Shown: positions 52,012 to 61,955, numbered from the stretch's first letter. The stretch is 64,000 bases of DNA from a bacterium (GCA_037143175.1 JBAWZF010000004.1:1-64000), one strand, 5' to 3'. The notes: generated by a model from the sequence alone, not told the origin. Made by a program: numbers and translations.

Positions 52012-53265
52012 GTGATTTCGAAAGTCCATTATATCGTGGGTATATTGCTTGTGGCGGTCCCACCTCTATTGGCTGAGGGAACCAATACGCTGACTCTCCC
52101 GCAGGTCATTGCTGAATCATGGGCTAACAATGCCCAGCTTCAGTCGCTGAAACAAAAAACAGGCGCCATGGAAGCGCGTTCGCAGCAGGCTGGTGCTCTT
52201 GCCAATCCCCTGTTGACCTATCGTGGCATGGATTCTGCCAATGGGGGGAAGTGGCCAAATACGGATGAGAAGCGGATCGAAATCGAGCAGACATTCCCGT
52301 GGCCTGGTAAGCGGGGATTGACGCAGGTGATGACGGCGAAAGCGGCCGATGCCGCGAAATTTGAGGTGGCCGCGACAACCCTTGATGTGGAGATGCTGGC
52401 TGCTGAAGCCTTTTACGGGTTAAGTGTGGCGCAGCAATCCCTTGAAATTATCCGGGCGGAGGAAGCGTTGTTGCGCCGTATCGAAACTCTCACCACGCTC
52501 CGTTACACGACAGGGGCAGACGGGCAGCAGGACGTATTAAAAGCACAAACCGAAATCACCATGCTCAAGCAGAAGGAGATTGAGCTTGAGGCGCGGGAAC
52601 TTACCCTCAAGAATAAACTCAATACCATAATGAATCGGCCTGTCAAAACCGTGATAGGCCGGGTTAAAGGTCCGCCTGAACAATCTGTTTCCGCGGATGA
52701 GGGTGAGCAAATTTCCATCAAGGCACTCGTGCATCGGCCTGAACTCCAACTGGCTCAGGCTCGGATTGAACGTGCCCAGGCCGAACGCGCCTATATGGGA
52801 AAAGAGAGCCTGCCTGATTATAAGGTTGGGTTGGAGTACCGGAGTATGCCCGGAGATGATCAGGCGATGTTTATGGTGGGCATTGAGTTGCCTATTTGGC
52901 GGAGTAAGATTAGGGCCGGGATACGCGGCGCCAACCGCATGGTTGAGTCGGAGCAGGCGGCGCGCGAAGCGGCAGAGCGGCAGGTGATGCAGGAGGTTCA
53001 AGACGCCTTGACGCAAATCCAGGCGGCACAACGGACGTTGGAGCTCACCCGCAAGGAATTGATTCCACAAGCGGAATTACGGTTTTCCGCCAGCGAGGCG
53101 GGTTATCGCAGTGGGGGTAAGGCGGATTTCATGGATCTTCTGGAAAGCGAACGGTTTCTGTTGAATGCGCGTGTGATGGCGGTCATGGCTGAAGCTGAAT
53201 TGGGGATGCAATGGGCCCGCTTGGCTCGTGCCGTGGGAGTAAGTGTGCTGGAGGTGCTAAAATGA
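52012..53265 (+). CDS. cusC: Outer-membrane efflux protein, CusC/TolC family
   Basis: A 417-residue outer-membrane factor of the RND pump: signal peptide (VHYIVGILLVAVPPLLA-E) followed by two TolC repeats, with LANPLLTYRG, EQTFPWPGKRGL near residue 85, the helical VAQQSLEIIRAEE region, and the second half beginning IELPIWRSKIRAG. The GTG start at 52012 has AAGGGAG at seven bases. The end overlaps cusB by four bases. A short tandem repeat (GTGGGCA twice) lies just upstream. Confidence 0.9.
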   Translation: MISKVHYIVGILLVAVPPLLAEGTNTLTLPQVIAESWANNAQLQSLKQKTGAMEARSQQAGALANPLLTYRGMDSANGGKWPNTDEKRIEIEQTFPWPGKRGLTQVMTAKAADAAKFEVAATTLDVEMLAAEAFYGLSVAQQSLEIIRAEEALLRRIETLTTLRYTTGADGQQDVLKAQTEITMLKQKEIELEARELTLKNKLNTIMNRPVKTVIGRVKGPPEQSVSADEGEQISIKALVHRPELQLAQARIERAQAERAYMGKESLPDYKVGLEYRSMPGDDQAMFMVGIELPIWRSKIRAGIRGANRMVESEQAAREAAERQVMQEVQDALTQIQAAQRTLELTRKELIPQAELRFSASEAGYRSGGKADFMDLLESERFLLNARVMAVMAEAELGMQWARLARAVGVSVLEVLK

Positions 53266-54503
53266 AAATTCAAACCACGCGGGTGATCGTATTGTGTGTT
53301 TTGGGAATGGGACTCATGACGGTACCGTTGGGATGTCGGGATCACGCCACATCGCACGGGGTTGCCAAGGCCGTGAAGTATATTTGCCCCATGCACCCCA
53401 CCGTGGTGTCTGACAGGCCCGGGGAATGCCCGATCTGCGGGATGGATCTGGTGCAGGCGGAACAGGCGAGTACAGCTTCTGAATCAGGGCCACCTGCGGG
53501 GCAAGTCCCTGGGTTGGTAGCGATAGCCATTACGCCTGAGGCGCGGCAGCGGATGGGGCTCGCTTTGGAAACCATCGGGGTGCGCCCGCTTGTTCGAACG
53601 CTACGGACGTCGGCGCGAATTGTAACGGATGAGACGCGACAGGCGCGTGTAACAACCAAGGTTGAAGGTTGGGTGGAGTCGCTTGCTGTTGGATTCATCG
53701 GGCAGGTCGTCAGAAAGGGAGATCCGCTGCTTACGATCTACAGCCCCGATTTATTATCGGCACAGGAGGAGTTCTTGATCGCGGTTAAGGCTAAAGCGAT
53801 GGCTACCAATGGCGGCGGGGATGCCTTATTGGCGGCTGCCCGGCGGCGACTTCAGCTATGGGATATCACGGAGGAGCAAATTGCGTTGTTGGAGAAACGG
53901 GGTGAACCAGTGAAGGCCATGACACTCACTGCGCCCACTTCGGGGAGAGTGACGGAAAAGAACGTTCTCGCAGGCCAGAAAATCATGCCCGGTGAATCCC
54001 TGCTGGTGGTAAGTGATTTTTCAACGGTTTGGGGTGAGGCCGATGTCTATGAGTCCGATCTGCCATTTGTGCATGAGGGGATGCCGCTGGAAATCTCGCT
54101 CCCTTTCTGGCAGGGGAAAATCTTTAACGGCACCATCAGTTTTGTGGCACCAACCCTTGATCCGGTGAGCCGGACAGTAAAAGCACGGTTGGTGATTCCC
54201 AATCCTGAGTTGCTCCTCAAGCCTGAGATGTATGCGGAAGCCAGACTCTCCTATTCCCTGGGTGAGCGACTCGCTATTCCGGAGGCTGCGGTGATGCGGA
54301 CCGGTGAACATAGTTATACATTCCGGGAGGGGGCCGATGGGGCATTGCATCCCGTCGAAGTGGGACTCGGAGCGAGGGTGGAGGGGTTCTATGAGGTTCT
54401 TTCGGGCCTCAAGGTTGGCGATCGGGTGGTTACGGCCGCAAATTTCCTGGTGGATTCAGAGTCCTCCATGCGGGCCGCCCTGGAGTCAGTTTCTAGGAAA
54501 TAA
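53262..54503 (+). CDS. cusB: RND periplasmic adaptor, CusB type with heavy-metal-binding domain
   Basis: A 413-residue lipoprotein adaptor: signal ending in the lipobox VPLGC, then a heavy-metal-binding domain (YICPMHPTVVSDRPGECPICGMDLV), a barrel-sandwich hybrid domain with the helical hairpin, a beta-barrel (DVYESDLPFVHEGMPLEISLP), and the membrane-proximal end (GERLAIPEAAVMRTGEHSYTF). The HMBD and the neighbouring CusA argue for copper or silver. The ATG at 53262 overlaps the cusC stop (ATGA). Confidence 0.93.
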   Translation: MKIQTTRVIVLCVLGMGLMTVPLGCRDHATSHGVAKAVKYICPMHPTVVSDRPGECPICGMDLVQAEQASTASESGPPAGQVPGLVAIAITPEARQRMGLALETIGVRPLVRTLRTSARIVTDETRQARVTTKVEGWVESLAVGFIGQVVRKGDPLLTIYSPDLLSAQEEFLIAVKAKAMATNGGGDALLAAARRRLQLWDITEEQIALLEKRGEPVKAMTLTAPTSGRVTEKNVLAGQKIMPGESLLVVSDFSTVWGEADVYESDLPFVHEGMPLEISLPFWQGKIFNGTISFVAPTLDPVSRTVKARLVIPNPELLLKPEMYAEARLSYSLGERLAIPEAAVMRTGEHSYTFREGADGALHPVEVGLGARVEGFYEVLSGLKVGDRVVTAANFLVDSESSMRAALESVSRK

Positions 54504-54506
54504 CCC

Positions 54507-57500
54507 ATGATCAAGCGTATCATTGAATTCAGTGCCCGCAACCGGATGCTGGTCATCTTGTTGGTGGCAGCCGCCATGGCCTATGCCGTGTATGCCCTCC
54601 GGAATATTAACTTGGATGCGATCCCCGATTTGAGCGATACGCAGGTGATTGTCTATACTCCGTGGGATCGCAGTCCTGACATTTTGGAAGATCAGGTAAC
54701 CTATCCCATTATTACCGCCTTACTTGGGGCCCCGAGAGTGAAGGCCATCCGGGGCTTCAGCGATTTTGGGTTTTCCTATGTGTATGTCATCTTTCAGGAT
54801 GGAACCGATATCTACTGGGCGCGGAGCCGTGTTGTGGAATATTTATCCAAACTGCAAGGCACGCTGCCCGCCGGGGTGACGCCTCAGTTGGGGCCGGATG
54901 CAACTGGCGTGGGGTGGGTCTATCAGTATGCCCTTGTCGATAAGAGCGGAACACATAGTTTGGCCGACTTACGCAGTTTTCAGGACTGGACGTTGCGTTA
55001 TGCCCTGCAAAGCGTACCGGGTGTGGCTGAAGTAGCCGGGATTGGCGGGTTCCAAAAGCAGTACCAGGTGACGGTGGATCCGGCCCGGTTGCAGAGCTAT
55101 GGAGTTTCGTTGATGGATGTTGCCAGTGCCCTGAAACGCAGTAATAACGAAGTTGGCGGCCGGTTATTGGAGTGGAGCGGCAGGGAGTACATGGTCCGTG
55201 GGCGTGGCTATGTAAAGTCCCCGGAAGATATTGAGAAGGCCGTGGTTAAGGCCGGGACTAAAGGCACGCCGGTACTGTTGCGGGATGTGGCCTCCGTCGC
55301 TATGGGCCCCCAGATTCGGCGCGGGGTTTCCGATTTAAACGGCAACGGCGATACGGTGGGTGGCATTGTGGTGATGCGGCACGGCGAAAATGCCCTGAAT
55401 GTCATCGAGCGGGTTAAGACGAAGCTGGATGAACTCAAACCCTCGCTCCCCAAGGGCGTGGAAGTGGTGACGACCTATGACCGTTCCTCCCTGATCAAGA
55501 AGGCGATTGATAATCTCAAGGATGATCTGGTGATGGAGATGATCATCGTCAGCCTGGTCATTTTGTTTTTCCTCTGGCACATCCCTTCAGCTATGGTGCC
55601 CATTCTGACAATTCCGGTTTCAGTGCTTTTGTGTTTCATTCCCCTGTATCTCGCGGGGATCAGCTCAAACATCATGAGCCTTTCCGGTCTTGCCATTTCC
55701 ATCGGGGTGCTGGTGGATGGTGCAATTGTGGAAGTTGAAAACGCTTACAAGAAACTGGAGCTTTGGAAGCGGTCCGGGGGCAAGGGAGACTGCCATGCGA
55801 TTCGTCTGGAGGCACTTATTGAGGTTGCGCCTTCGGTATTTTTCTCATTACTGGTGGTGGCAGTTTCATTTTTGCCGGTGTTCACGCTGGTGGATCAGGA
55901 GGGGAAATTGTTCACTCCGCTAGCCTATACCAAGACGTTAGCTATCGCGATGGCGGCGCTATTGGCGATCACACTCGATCCCGCAGTACGGATGTTGTTT
56001 ACCCGCATGGATGAGTTCAAATTCCGATGGAAGCCGTTATCGGGAGTGTTAAATGCTCTGCTGGTGGGGCGGTATGTGCGTGAAGAAAAGCATCCCGTCA
56101 GCCGGGTGTTATTTGCGCTTTATGAGCGGCCCTGCCGCTGGGTATTGCGTCATCCCAAGACAGTGATTGCGCTAGCTGTTGCTATTGTTGTGAGCACGGT
56201 ACCGGTGTATCTCAAGCTGGGGAGTGAGTTCATGCCGCCTCTTGATGAAGGCACGATTCTCTATATGCCCACCACGATGCCGGGCATTTCGGTGACCGAA
56301 GCCCAACGCCTCATGGAAACTCAGGATCGACTGCTGCGGGCATTTCCGGAGGTGGTCTCTGTGTTCGGTAAGGCCGGTCGTTCAGACACCTCCACCGATC
56401 CCGCCCCGTTCTCGATGATGGAGACAACGGTGGTGCTGAAACCGATGGCCGAATGGCGTGCAAAACCTTGCTGGTATTCAAATTTTGCCCCTCGGTGGCT
56501 GCGCTCTTTGCTGGGTCATATCTGGCCTGAACATATCTCACGGGAGGAACTGATTGCCGAATTCGACCGCGCCCTCAAGATTCCCGGTTCGGTCAATGCG
56601 TGGACCATGCCGATCAAGGGCCGAATCGATATGCTCACCACCGGGGTCCGTACCCCGGTGGGCATCAAAGTGTTTGGCTCAAACCTGGCAGAAATCCAGC
56701 GTGTAGGAGAGTCGATAGAAGGTGCCTTACAGAAGGTTCCGGGAACCCGCAGTATATTTGCCGAACGCGCGTCTGGCGGGTATTTCGTGGATATTGTCCC
56801 CAAGCGGGAGGCGCTGGCTCGCTATGGACTGACGGTGGATGACCTGCATGCAGTGGTCATGTCCGCGATCGGTGGTGAAACGGTATCCACTACAGTTGAA
56901 GGCCGTGAGCGCTACAGTATCAACCTTCGCTACCCCCGCGATTTGCGTGATAACCTTGATGAACTGCAGCGAGTGCTGGTGGCGGCCCGGATGGGGGAGG
57001 TGCAAGTTCCGTTATCCGAGGTGGCTGATGTGGCGTTGGTGAACGGTCCATCCATGATCCGTGATGAGAATGGCATGCTGGCGGGCTACGTCTATGTGGA
57101 TATTGCCGGGCGTGACATTGGTGGCTATGTGGAAGAGGCCAAGCGGGTGGTGGGTGAAAAGGTGTCGCTCCCGACGGGGTATTCGCTCGTCTGGAGCGGA
57201 CAATACGAAAACATGTTGCGGGTGCGTGAGCGGATGAAGGTGGTGATCCCACTGACCATTGGGCTGATTTTTATATTGCTCTACATGAATACGAAATCCG
57301 CCTTCAAGACGTTGGTGGTGATGCTGGCGGTGCCGTTTTCAGTGGTCGGTGCGGTGTGGTTGCTATACCTGCTTGACTATAACGTCTCTGTGGCCGTCTG
57401 GGTGGGAATGATAGCCTTGATGGGACTGGATGCCGAGACGGGGGTCTTCATGCTGCTGTTTCTTGACTTGTCCTATGACGAGGCCAAGCGCGAAGGACGC

Positions 57501-57752
57501 TTGCGAAACCTGACAGATCTGCACGAAGCCATTATTCATGGTGCGGTCAAGCGTATCCGGCCCAAGTTGATGACCGTCGCCGCCGCTACCATGGGCTTGA
57601 TGCCGATTATGTGGTCCATAGGGACAGGCTCAGATCTCATGAAGCGGGTCGCCGCCCCCATGGTCGGTGGCCTTTTTACCTCATTCCTGATGGAACTTCT
57701 GGTTTACCCGGCCATTTATCTGCTTTGGAAACGGCGTGACACTCAGTCATGA
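54507..57752 (+). CDS. cusA: Heavy-metal RND efflux pump, CusA type
   Basis: Proton-driven inner-membrane pump (1081 residues, 12 predicted transmembrane segments). The methionines that carry Cu(I)/Ag(I) in E. coli CusA are conserved: SEFMPPL (Met576), SMMETT (Met637/638) and RIDMLTTG (Met709). Proton-relay residues are also kept: the Asp in VLVDGAIVEVEN, the Glu in LDAETGVFML and the Lys in RIRPKLM. An insertion of about 25 residues lies in the periplasmic domain compared with E. coli. The gene ends at a perfect 14-bp palindrome (57751-57764) that belongs to the next promoter region. Confidence 0.95.
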   Translation: MIKRIIEFSARNRMLVILLVAAAMAYAVYALRNINLDAIPDLSDTQVIVYTPWDRSPDILEDQVTYPIITALLGAPRVKAIRGFSDFGFSYVYVIFQDGTDIYWARSRVVEYLSKLQGTLPAGVTPQLGPDATGVGWVYQYALVDKSGTHSLADLRSFQDWTLRYALQSVPGVAEVAGIGGFQKQYQVTVDPARLQSYGVSLMDVASALKRSNNEVGGRLLEWSGREYMVRGRGYVKSPEDIEKAVVKAGTKGTPVLLRDVASVAMGPQIRRGVSDLNGNGDTVGGIVVMRHGENALNVIERVKTKLDELKPSLPKGVEVVTTYDRSSLIKKAIDNLKDDLVMEMIIVSLVILFFLWHIPSAMVPILTIPVSVLLCFIPLYLAGISSNIMSLSGLAISIGVLVDGAIVEVENAYKKLELWKRSGGKGDCHAIRLEALIEVAPSVFFSLLVVAVSFLPVFTLVDQEGKLFTPLAYTKTLAIAMAALLAITLDPAVRMLFTRMDEFKFRWKPLSGVLNALLVGRYVREEKHPVSRVLFALYERPCRWVLRHPKTVIALAVAIVVSTVPVYLKLGSEFMPPLDEGTILYMPTTMPGISVTEAQRLMETQDRLLRAFPEVVSVFGKAGRSDTSTDPAPFSMMETTVVLKPMAEWRAKPCWYSNFAPRWLRSLLGHIWPEHISREELIAEFDRALKIPGSVNAWTMPIKGRIDMLTTGVRTPVGIKVFGSNLAEIQRVGESIEGALQKVPGTRSIFAERASGGYFVDIVPKREALARYGLTVDDLHAVVMSAIGGETVSTTVEGRERYSINLRYPRDLRDNLDELQRVLVAARMGEVQVPLSEVADVALVNGPSMIRDENGMLAGYVYVDIAGRDIGGYVEEAKRVVGEKVSLPTGYSLVWSGQYENMLRVRERMKVVIPLTIGLIFILLYMNTKSAFKTLVVMLAVPFSVVGAVWLLYLLDYNVSVAVWVGMIALMGLDAETGVFMLLFLDLSYDEAKREGRLRNLTDLHEAIIHGAVKRIRPKLMTVAAATMGLMPIMWSIGTGSDLMKRVAAPMVGGLFTSFLMELLVYPAIYLLWKRRDTQS

Positions 57753-57766
57753 TAATATATTATCCT

Positions 57767-57798
57767 TATAGTTGATATATTACGTCTTATAGTCTATA
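57767..57798 (+). promoter_or_regulatory. Two operator-like repeats upstream of hipB
   Basis: TATAGTTGATA (57767-57777) and TATAGTCTATA (57788-57798) are similar, the second being a perfect palindrome, 21 bp apart, which is two helical turns. They lie just upstream of ATG 57809 in an AT-rich stretch. Together with the GATAATATATTATC palindrome at 57751-57764 they are likely sites for the HipB-like repressor. Confidence 0.55.
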
Positions 57799-57808
57799 TT
57801 TTACCAAT

Positions 57809-58114
57809 ATGGATTCAATATCAAAACTGATGCCAGAAGAGATCGCGGTGAAATTGGGAGCCAAGGCGAAGGCGTTGAGGTTGTCTGCCGGGTGGAAGCG
57901 TGTGACGTTCGCGGAACGGGCTGGTGTCTCCGAAGCGTCATTGAAAAGGTTTGAGCAAACTGGGCAGGCTTCGCTGGAACTTGTCCTGCGGGTCGCAATG
58001 TCTCTGGGGCGCCTGAGTGAGTTTGAAGGGCTGCTGGAGCCGCCTCCGGCTCGGAGTATTGACGAGCTGGATCAGCAGCTGAAGCGTCCTCTGCCAAAGC
58101 GGGGGCTGCGATGA
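57809..58114 (+). CDS. HipB-like XRE-family regulator (antitoxin)
   Basis: A 101-residue helix-turn-helix protein: LGAKAKALRLSAGWKRVTFAERAGVSEASLKRFEQTGQASLELVLRVAMSLG. The tail LSEFEGLLEPPPARSIDELD is typical of HipB-type antitoxins that precede hipA kinases. The stop overlaps the start of a broken hipA (ATGA), so the antitoxin has outlived its toxin. Confidence 0.88.
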   Translation: MDSISKLMPEEIAVKLGAKAKALRLSAGWKRVTFAERAGVSEASLKRFEQTGQASLELVLRVAMSLGRLSEFEGLLEPPPARSIDELDQQLKRPLPKRGLR

Positions 58115-58185
58115 AGCGCTTGAAGGTGCGGTACCATGAGGCTCTGGAGCCGATGGCTGTCGTTTGCACAAGACTGTGGTGTTAG
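58111..58185 (+). pseudogene. Truncated, frameshifted hipA start
   Basis: MKRLKVRYHEALEPMAV... has the HipA N-terminus (K.L.VRYHG..), then a frameshift: after YHE, the +1 frame reads LWSRWLSFAQDCG, like the following HipA segment (GWGERW.LG.LAQDG). The remaining 400 or so residues are absent before the convergent ABC gene ends at 58251, so no kinase can be made. Confidence 0.65.
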
Positions 58186-58250
58186 GAAGTCAACAAGCGA
58201 CCAGATCTGGAATTGCATTGGTAACGCGTTTAAAAATTGATGATATTGGC

Positions 58251-60188
58251 TTACCGGGTCTGCTGGCGATACAGGCGGGCATAGAAACCGTTCCCTTTTG
58301 ACAGTTCATCATGGGTGCCGGTTTCGGCGACCACGCCGCCGTCGAGTACGCAAATTCGCTGGCAACGCATAGCCATGGACGCGCGTTGGGACACGATCAC
58401 AGCGGTACGGCCTTTCAGGATTTTCACCAGTGTGGCCTGGATTCGGCGTTCCGTTTCGGCATCCAACGCCGACATGCAGTCATCGAGCAGCAGGACATCG
58501 GGCTGTGAGAGTAACGCCCGGGCGAGGGTGATGCGTTGCCTCTGCCCGCCGGAGAGGGTCATTCCCTTCTCGCCGATCAAGGTCTCGTATTTCACCGGTA
58601 GCCCCATAATATGGTCGTGTATTTCGGCAGCCTGTGCGGCGGCGATGATGTCGCGCGGGCTGGCGTCAGGATTGCCGTAACAGATGTTGTCCCGGATAGA
58701 ACCGCCAAAGATCTGGGGCTCCTGGGGTACGAGTACGACGCGCTTGTGAAGGTCTTCAGATCGAATCCGGTCGAGGGGGACATGGTCATAGTAGATCTCC
58801 CCTGTCACCGGTTCGTAGAGGCGTCCGAGCAGGTGGAGCAGCGTGCTCTTGCCGCAGCCACTGGGGCCCATCAAGCACATCCAGGAGCCCGCCGGAATAT
58901 GCAGGGTGATGTCCTCCAGTACCGGTTCGATTTGCTGTTCGTGACGGAAATGGGAGTTGAGCAGGGTAATGCCGCGTTTGAGAGGGGACGGGAACTCCAG
59001 TGAATCAGGTGCTTCAGCGATGGTTTCTTTTTCATCCAGCACCTGTACCAGGCGTTGCAGCACGACCAGCAGTTTGGACAGGGTTACGTTAAGCTGGCTC
59101 AGCATGATCACCGGGCCGAAGAGTACTGCGGTCACCCCGTTCGCATACATCAACGTTCCGAGGGACATCTCGCCCGCCAGGACGCGTGAGGTGCCATAGA
59201 GGAATAAACTGCCTGTTCCAATGGCTGCAATAACCGTGCACAGGGCGCCCAAGCTGGCCGCGGTATGTTGCTGGAGCATGGTGTCGCGAAGGAAGCAGGC
59301 GGATAAACGATGATAATTCAGGTCCTCATGTCGTTCCCGGCCATAGGATTGGATGGCCCGCATACTATCGAGTTTCTGCGAAGCCAGCGCATACATCCAT
59401 GAGTTGGTGTGGCGGAGTTCCGAGTTAACCTCTTTAAGCACGTGCCGTGAGCGGCGGTAGGTTATCATGTAGGCGGGCAGGGTGAGCAGCGCGATGGCTC
59501 CAAAACGCCAATCGAGCATGAACAGGATCACCAGCCCTGTTGTAATGGCGGTGAGGGCGCTGAGAAAGGTCAGGAAGGTCATATATAATTGATCTTGCAC
59601 CTCACCGACATCCGACAAGATTCGTGACATAAGCCGGCCCGGGGCGTGCGATTTGTGGTAGGCGAGGGAAAGCCTCATCACCTTCTGGTGGAGATCTTCC
59701 CGGAGTCGGGCGGTAAGTCCCTGACTGATCCGAATCCGGGCGCGGGCCTCCATCCGGCAGCCGATATTGGAAAGGATCAGGGTGAGCAGGTAGACCCCAA
59801 ACAGGATGCCCAGCATACGCATGGCCCCTGCAGGGCGGACGCTCAGTTCGGGGCCGCGATCCCTGGTCAGCCCTCCGGATGGCGCGGATACCTCAGGTCG
59901 GCGATCGTCTTGAATCGGTGAGGTGTTCTGGGGCGAGACGGAGGGGGAGTTCACGTCCGGCGTGGAGGTAACGACCAGAATGGAATCCACGACTACCCGG
60001 CCATACCAGGCCATCAGGAATGGCGTCCAGGCATTGACAATCCACCAAATGGAGATCGCCAATAAAATCCGCCTGTAGGGCCAGACGTAGTCCCGCACGA
60101 AACGAAAATAGAGATCCATGTGGCCGGCGGCCGATTCATACTCACGGCGGGGCGGGCGGAAGCGGATGTTGCGATGGTGTATCTTCAT
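58251..60188 (-). CDS. ABC exporter half-transporter with degenerate ATPase site
   Basis: A 645-residue fused transmembrane-ATPase subunit. Six predicted helices, with a Pro/Ser-rich insertion of about 50 residues in the first external loop (after VVDSILVVT). The ATPase has Walker A MGPSGCGKST and LSGGQRQRITLARALL, but Walker B ends DDCMSALD, so the catalytic Glu is Asp, and the switch histidine is Gln (VSQRASMAMRC). This is the pattern of the non-canonical half of heterodimeric exporters such as TM287/288. Its ATG overlaps the stop of the canonical half. Confidence 0.9.
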   Translation of the reverse strand: MKIHHRNIRFRPPRREYESAAGHMDLYFRFVRDYVWPYRRILLAISIWWIVNAWTPFLMAWYGRVVVDSILVVTSTPDVNSPSVSPQNTSPIQDDRRPEVSAPSGGLTRDRGPELSVRPAGAMRMLGILFGVYLLTLILSNIGCRMEARARIRISQGLTARLREDLHQKVMRLSLAYHKSHAPGRLMSRILSDVGEVQDQLYMTFLTFLSALTAITTGLVILFMLDWRFGAIALLTLPAYMITYRRSRHVLKEVNSELRHTNSWMYALASQKLDSMRAIQSYGRERHEDLNYHRLSACFLRDTMLQQHTAASLGALCTVIAAIGTGSLFLYGTSRVLAGEMSLGTLMYANGVTAVLFGPVIMLSQLNVTLSKLLVVLQRLVQVLDEKETIAEAPDSLEFPSPLKRGITLLNSHFRHEQQIEPVLEDITLHIPAGSWMCLMGPSGCGKSTLLHLLGRLYEPVTGEIYYDHVPLDRIRSEDLHKRVVLVPQEPQIFGGSIRDNICYGNPDASPRDIIAAAQAAEIHDHIMGLPVKYETLIGEKGMTLSGGQRQRITLARALLSQPDVLLLDDCMSALDAETERRIQATLVKILKGRTAVIVSQRASMAMRCQRICVLDGGVVAETGTHDELSKGNGFYARLYRQQTR

Positions 60189-61939
60189 GCCGGGGTTTCC
60201 TCCAGCGTGCCGCGTCCCATGAATTTGGCGTAAATGGCGGCGTAATGGCCTCCGGGTATTTTCATGAGGTCTTTGTGGTTACCCTGCTCAAGGATTTGCC
60301 CCTGGTTCATCAGGACGATCAGGTTGGCGGTGCGGATGGTGCTCAGTCGGTGCGCCACGATGAACGCGGTTCTGTTTTTAAGCAGACGTTCCATGGCGAG
60401 TTGGATGGCCTCTTCGGATTCACTATCCAGTGCGCTGGTGGCTTCATCCATGATCAGGATGGCCGGGTTTGCCGCGACGGCACGGGCAATGGTGATACGC
60501 TGTTTCTGGCCGGTTGACAGTTGTGTGCCCTCGACGCCGATGAGGGTGTTGTAACCGGCAGGGAGGGACATGATGAAGTCATGGATCTCGGCCACACGCG
60601 CTGCGGCCTCGACTTCGGCCTGTGTGGCGCCCGGCCGGGCATAGCGGATGTTATCGGCGATGCTCGCTGTAAAGAGCTGTGGCTCCTGAAGCACGATGCC
60701 GAACTGGCGGCGCAGTTTTGTAAGCTGGACTGTTCGTACATCCTGGTCGTCGAGTCGCAGGGCTCCGCCGGTGACATCGAAGAATCGGAGCAGCAGGGAG
60801 AGGAGTGTGCTTTTACCACATCCTGTGGGGCCGATGAGCGCGACCGTCTGGCCGGGCTCAACATGCAGGCTGAAATCGCGAATGATGGGCTTCCCTTCCG
60901 TGTAATGGAAGTCAACATGGTCAAAATCAACGCGGCCGGTCAGGCGGGGAATGACTTGCGCGTCGGGGGCATCGTGAATTTCCGGTTTTTCCGAGAAGAG
61001 CTCGGTCAGTCGGTCGGCGGCCACGCCGACATCCTGAATTTGTTTTGCCAGCAACGAGAATCGTACCGCCGGCCAGAGAAGCTGGAGGGCATAGGTGGTG
61101 AAGGCCAGTACATCACCATAGGTCATCAGTTCCATGAGCACCATGGCGCACCCGGCAAAATAAATGGTGGCGCGACCAGCGTCCGCCAGAAGCTGGGTGT
61201 TGTAGGAAAACGTGGTGTTGGCGATCTGCATCGTGCTGACTTGTTTCAGACTGGCGTCTGATTGGTCTCTGAACACCCGCTGTTCGCGTGCTTCCGCCCC
61301 GTAGCTTTTGACGACCAGTGAGGTGATGAGGCGATCCTGCAGTCCCGCTGACAGGCGATCCATGGAGCGCTGGTAGTTCCGGTTGGTTTGCCGGAGGAAG
61401 CCGATGTTAATGCGGGCGTTGATCACGAATATGAACATCAGGATGACAATCACGATGGCGAGCCGCCAGTTGATGAGGAAGGTGGCGGTGATGGCAAAGG
61501 CCGAGCAGATCAGGTCGGATACGATGCTGATGGTTTGGGCGGTGAGGAGGTTTTGCACCGCGCCGGTATCACCCATGAGCCGGTTGACAAGCATCCCGAC
61601 ACCAGTTTTTCCGAAAAACCGCATGGAGAGGCGCAGAAGGTGCCGGTAAAGCGCCTGCCTCATGTCGAAGACGAATTTTTGTCCGACGTAAGTGATGCCG
61701 ATTGTCTGGATGTAAGAGCATGCGGCATTCATCATTGGCAATAAGAGCATGGCCAGCCCCAGCATGAAAAAGGGGTTGCGATCCCCGGGGGTAATCACCC
61801 GGTCGACAATGGCGCGCATGATCAATGGGGGAATCATCGCGAGGACGGACAGGAGTGCCGTCAAGCCCAGCAATACCCAGAGCCGTCTCTTGTAGGGAGA
61901 GAGCATGGGCAGAAAGACTTTAATTCGGGAGGCAATCAT
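60185..61939 (-). CDS. ABC exporter half-transporter with canonical ATPase
   Basis: A 584-residue subunit of six helices plus ATPase: Walker A GPTGCGKST, Walker B LIMDEATSALD and switch VAHRLST are complete, while the signature reads QLSTGQKQR instead of LSGGQ. In a heterodimer this changed signature would face the degenerate Walker site of its partner, leaving one good and one weak ATP site. Substrate unknown; the linked HlyD adaptor and outer-membrane factor suggest export through both membranes. Confidence 0.92.
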   Translation of the reverse strand: MIASRIKVFLPMLSPYKRRLWVLLGLTALLSVLAMIPPLIMRAIVDRVITPGDRNPFFMLGLAMLLLPMMNAACSYIQTIGITYVGQKFVFDMRQALYRHLLRLSMRFFGKTGVGMLVNRLMGDTGAVQNLLTAQTISIVSDLICSAFAITATFLINWRLAIVIVILMFIFVINARINIGFLRQTNRNYQRSMDRLSAGLQDRLITSLVVKSYGAEAREQRVFRDQSDASLKQVSTMQIANTTFSYNTQLLADAGRATIYFAGCAMVLMELMTYGDVLAFTTYALQLLWPAVRFSLLAKQIQDVGVAADRLTELFSEKPEIHDAPDAQVIPRLTGRVDFDHVDFHYTEGKPIIRDFSLHVEPGQTVALIGPTGCGKSTLLSLLLRFFDVTGGALRLDDQDVRTVQLTKLRRQFGIVLQEPQLFTASIADNIRYARPGATQAEVEAAARVAEIHDFIMSLPAGYNTLIGVEGTQLSTGQKQRITIARAVAANPAILIMDEATSALDSESEEAIQLAMERLLKNRTAFIVAHRLSTIRTANLIVLMNQGQILEQGNHKDLMKIPGGHYAAIYAKFMGRGTLEETPA

Positions 61940-61955
61940 GGGGCGCTCGACGGCC

